Below are positions 6,087 to 7,847 of a stretch of 7,847 bases of DNA, in pieces; positions within the stretch are counted from its first letter, which is position 1; each line of letters begins with the position of its first letter. The DNA lies in NCBI GenBank assembly GCA_903887655.1, contig CAISQQ010000139.1, positions 1 to 7,847 on the forward strand. Direction: 5' to 3'. The position numbers were made by a program, and so were the translations under genes. The notes under the pieces are model-generated. The model was not told the origin of the DNA. It saw only the letters and a program-made list of their open reading frames with translations, and made no database searches. This DNA comes from an uncultured Burkholderiales bacterium (GTDB lineage: Bacteria > Pseudomonadota > Gammaproteobacteria > Burkholderiales > Burkholderiaceae_C).

Positions 6087-7316
6087 TTAGAAAGTGTGCT
6101 TGATACCGACTGTGTAAGCATTCACAGTCGCACCCAATGTGTCTGTGCTGTTGCCAGCATAGATGGGGGTTTGTTTCATGGTACCAGCGTTCACGCCGTT
6201 GAAAATGCCGCCATAGATGCTGCTGCGTGGTGACAATTTGTAAACGGCGTTCAAAGAAGTTTGCTTGAAGGTGTTGGCTGATTTGACGTCGTCTTTCAAC
6301 TCGCCATAAGCCACGTTCAATGTCAAAGCCGAGCTCATGGTGTAGAACACGCCAAGGCCTGTGGCTGTGGAGCCGTCTACGCCAGCAGTCGCTGCAGAGC
6401 CAGAGAACTTGCTCTTGTTGGTCGACAAAGCCAATTTCCATTGACCCATGGTGAACGTGCCGCCGATCAAATCTTGTGTCCAGACTTTGGCGCCTGAGTA
6501 GTCATTGCGAGCGGTTTCAGCCACACGGATTGAAGCACCCATGCCATCATAGCCCAAGGCCCATGCGTAACCGTTGTTGGCTGAGCCAGCGTCGTTGTAA
6601 GACACTTTTGGCACGCCGATTTGGTAAGACGCTTGGAAGCCAGCGATAACGGGTGTGTCAAATCTGAATCCGCCCATGAAGGCTTCGGACACGGGGTAGA
6701 AAGCGGGGTTGACGTTGGCACCAGCACCAGTGGCAGAACCCATGTAGTTGGCCAAAATGGTGGGGTTAGAGCCGCCGATCAAGTTGGTGTTCGTGGTGTT
6801 GGTTTGCATGGCTGTCAAATTACCGAAACCGCCAGATGCGCCGGTGGTGGTGTTGACTTGACCTTGTGCAATCCACCATGCATCGCCTTGACGGCCGATG
6901 GTGACGGCACCAAAGTTGTCGCTGGCCAATTTGACAAACGCGCCACGGTTAAAGAATGCAGGCTTGTCACCGGCTTGGGTGATGGTGTTTTGTGTGATGG
7001 CTGCAGTTGATGTTTGGCCATTGTTGGTTGCTGATGTGCTGGTTGAAGCCGCTTGACCTGTCATCAATGTGATTTCTGAACGGAGGTCAAAAGAAGCCTT
7101 CAAGCCGCCACCCATGTCTTCCGTGCTGGTGATACCCCAGTAGGAAGAAGAGTTGTTGTTGGAACCAGAATTGGTGGCTGACTTGCCACCTTGGCTGGTT
7201 TGAACCAAAGTTTGGTCCAAATTACCATAAATGGAAGAAGAAGACTGGGCCAAAGCCGATGTGGACATCGCGCCCAAAGCGGCTAGAGAAGCGATCGCAA
7301 CTAGTGTTTTTTTCAT
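6087..7316 (-). CDS. Betaproteobacterial general porin (Gram-negative porin family)
   Basis: This gene encodes a 409-residue outer-membrane trimeric-type porin for passive diffusion of small solutes. The signal peptide is MKKTLVAIASLAALGAMSTSALA, cleaved before Q24. The mature protein shows the family's N-terminal strand (SIYGNLDQTL), the SSYWGITSTEDMGGGLKASFDL block (57-78), FFNRGAFVKLASDNFGAVTIGRQGDAWW (121-148), and the C-terminal YTVGIKHTF with a terminal Phe, the signal for barrel assembly. It is rich in Ser, Thr, Asn and Gly, with two low-complexity Ser/Asn/Thr loops (45-58 and 88-110). A GGAGA Shine-Dalgarno lies at 7326-7330, 9 bases before the ATG. The base composition is visibly less GC-rich than the bio genes, probably reflecting the codon choice of a highly expressed gene. 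Substrate selectivity cannot be told from sequence alone. Confidence 0.93.
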   Translation of the reverse strand: MKKTLVAIASLAALGAMSTSALAQSSSSIYGNLDQTLVQTSQGGKSATNSGSNNNSSSYWGITSTEDMGGGLKASFDLRSEITLMTGQAASTSTSATNNGQTSTAAITQNTITQAGDKPAFFNRGAFVKLASDNFGAVTIGRQGDAWWIAQGQVNTTTGASGGFGNLTAMQTNTTNTNLIGGSNPTILANYMGSATGAGANVNPAFYPVSEAFMGGFRFDTPVIAGFQASYQIGVPKVSYNDAGSANNGYAWALGYDGMGASIRVAETARNDYSGAKVWTQDLIGGTFTMGQWKLALSTNKSKFSGSAATAGVDGSTATGLGVFYTMSSALTLNVAYGELKDDVKSANTFKQTSLNAVYKLSPRSSIYGGIFNGVNAGTMKQTPIYAGNSTDTLGATVNAYTVGIKHTF

Positions 7317-7469
7317 GTCAAAGATTCTCCAAGGTTTAAATAAGAGCGTTGAGCCGCTTTTTAGAATTGAATTGAAAGCAGCGACCCTAGGCCAACCCCC
7401 TTTATTGGGAAGTTGTCAGTATTTCACCAGAGGCAGGAGTTTGACGCAAAGACTTTTGAGCTTGGCGTG

Positions 7470-7497
7470 GGTATAGTGTTGCGGTAGCGTTACAAAA
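7470..7497 (-). promoter_or_regulatory. Possible porin promoter
   Basis: On the minus strand TTTTGT (7492-7497) and TATACC (7470-7475) are separated by 16 bases. The -10-like box matches four of six consensus positions and the -35 is poor. If used, the porin mRNA leader would be about 145 bases long. An alternative is TTGCGT followed 17 bases later by TGAAAT, closer to the gene. This is a weak call from pattern alone. Confidence 0.25.
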
Positions 7498-7529
7498 TCA
7501 GGCAAGAACCACCACTAAAGTGTTCTTTT

Positions 7530-7542
7530 TATCGGGTTTACC
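7530..7542. repeat. Third copy of the TATCGGGTTTACC motif
   Basis: The 13 bases TATCGGGTTTACC are the exact reverse complement of 20-32. Here the motif continues into a GGGT-TT-ACCC inverted repeat (7534-7543), which gives it dyad symmetry that the left-edge copies lack. It lies about 215 bases upstream of the porin start codon and some 30 bases beyond the candidate -35, a position suited to an activator site. The binding protein is unknown. Confidence 0.5.
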
Positions 7543-7672
7543 CTAGGTTTTATGTCTGTATGGTGAAATCGGCACCGATGGGCAAAACTTGAGGGCGCTC
7601 ATCATGATGGGGGCTACCAAGCATTTCAATGGGGTTCGATGACCGATCTGTTTCCCATTGGAAAGCTCGAGG

Positions 7673-7688
7673 GGCTCAGAGGCTCAGA
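7673..7688. repeat. Tandem 8-base repeat GGCTCAGA x2
   Basis: Two exact adjacent copies of GGCTCAGA lie just beyond the hairpin at 7696-7724 in the minus-strand direction. It is probably a small slippage duplication with no assigned role. Confidence 0.5.
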
Positions 7689-7695
7689 AACAACA

Positions 7696-7724
7696 CCAGG
7701 CCCGCGTTAAACGCAAAGGCCTGG
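7696..7724 (-). terminator. Probable intrinsic terminator of the right-edge gene
   Basis: CCAGGCC (7696-7702) and GGCCTGG (7718-7724) form a perfect 7-base outer stem, with an inner GCGT/ACGC stem (7704-7707 and 7711-7714). On the minus strand it is followed by TGTTGTTTCT, an imperfect T-rich tract. It lies about 80 bases beyond the stop codon of the partial barrel gene, so it most likely ends that transcript. Confidence 0.55.
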
Positions 7725-7768
7725 ATGATCAACGCATCATTGACCACTCGATCGATCAACAACTCATG

Positions 7769-7795
7769 CCGGGACTCTCGAGAGGAGAGTCCCGG
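7769..7795 (-). terminator. Strong 11-base hairpin right after the right-edge stop codon
   Basis: CCGGGACTCTC (7769-7779) and GAGAGTCCCGG (7785-7795) are perfect complements around a GAGAG loop. The hairpin lies 8 bases beyond the stop codon of the partial gene. There is no T-run on either strand, so it may be an mRNA 3'-end stabiliser, a Rho-assisted terminator or a repetitive extragenic hairpin rather than a classical intrinsic terminator. Confidence 0.5.
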
Positions 7796-7803
7796 GCACT
7801 CGA

Positions 7804-7847
7804 TCAGAAGCGGTATTGCAAACCGGCGGTGAAGCCCGTGTCGCTCA
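7804..7847 (-). CDS. C-terminal end of a probable outer-membrane beta-barrel protein (partial)
   Basis: Only the last 13 complete codons and the stop are inside the window, and they read SDTGFTAGLQYRF. Alternating polar and hydrophobic residues ending in an aromatic pair position and a terminal Phe are the usual last strand of outer-membrane barrels, the signal recognised by the Bam machinery. Two hairpins follow the stop on the same strand. It may be a second porin in tandem with the complete one, or another barrel family; 13 residues do not allow a choice. Confidence 0.55.
   Translation of the reverse strand, partial: SDTGFTAGLQYRF

Larger units (their letters stand above)
7317..7803. other. 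Intergenic region upstream of the porin, no gene seen
   Basis: This 487-base interval contains the porin ribosome-binding site and leader, a candidate porin promoter (7470-7497), a copy of the left-edge 13-mer (7530-7542), a 12-base ATCGG-CA-CCGAT inverted repeat (7568-7579), a perfect 10-base palindrome CATCATGATG (7600-7609), a tandem 8-base repeat (7673-7688) and two hairpins (7696-7724 and 7769-7795). No frame in it looks like a real protein on either strand. Confidence 0.6.

Noticed and set aside
7629..7832. Plus-strand 67-codon open frame near the right edge
   Set aside because: It runs through two hairpins and into the 3' end of the opposite-strand barrel gene, lacks a good ribosome-binding site, and its composition is not protein-like.
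7676..7847. Minus-strand frame overlapping the end of the partial barrel gene, ending in a hydrophobic tail
   Set aside because: It is out of frame with the barrel protein, crosses both hairpins and has no visible start; the hydrophobic run looks fortuitous.
1..7847. CRISPR arrays, tRNA or rRNA genes, insertion sequences and phage genes
   Set aside because: No regularly spaced repeats, tRNA-like cloverleaf, rRNA sequence, transposase or terminal inverted repeats with target duplications were seen.

Overview
The window looks like a piece of a betaproteobacterial chromosome, most likely order Burkholderiales and plausibly family Comamonadaceae. The grounds are the GC-rich biotin genes, the BioA N-terminal signature WHPCTQM, and a general porin of the betaproteobacterial Gram-negative porin type (short signal peptide, SSYWGITSTEDMGGGLKA block, FFNRGAFVKL block, C-terminal Phe). 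The lineage call comes from recognising protein families and not from any database search.

Layout. Positions 1-305 hold no convincing gene; the AT-rich first 140 bases carry a direct repeat and two palindromes that look like protein-binding sites. bioB (306-1322) is on the minus strand. A 201-base divergent intergenic region follows, then a tightly packed plus-strand run bioA-bioF-bioD (1524-4991), with a 1-base gap between bioA and bioF and a 4-base ATGA overlap between bioF and bioD. Converging on it from the right is a minus-strand gene for an exported metallo-beta-lactamase-fold hydrolase (5056-5991). It is separated from the upstream minus-strand porin gene (6087-7316) by a strong intrinsic terminator. 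Positions 7317-7803 are non-coding: the porin leader and probable promoter, another copy of the left-edge repeat, and two hairpins. At the right edge the last 13 codons of another minus-strand gene are visible; their ...GLQYRF end is typical of an outer-membrane beta-barrel.

Function. The four bio genes encode the ring-assembly half of biotin synthesis: BioF makes 7-keto-8-aminopelargonate (KAPA), BioA converts it to 7,8-diaminopelargonate (DAPA), BioD closes the ureido ring to give dethiobiotin, and BioB inserts sulfur. The pimeloyl-thioester supply genes (bioC, bioH or equivalents) and birA are not in the window. The porin, the partial barrel protein and the periplasmic hydrolase form an unrelated envelope block.

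No novel multi-gene system is evident; the coding content is ordinary core metabolism and envelope. The items most worth a second look are non-coding: a 13-base word shared by the two ends of the window, a 20-base near-perfect palindrome at 117-136, a possible operator between bioB and bioA, and a terminator wedged against the hydrolase ribosome-binding site.
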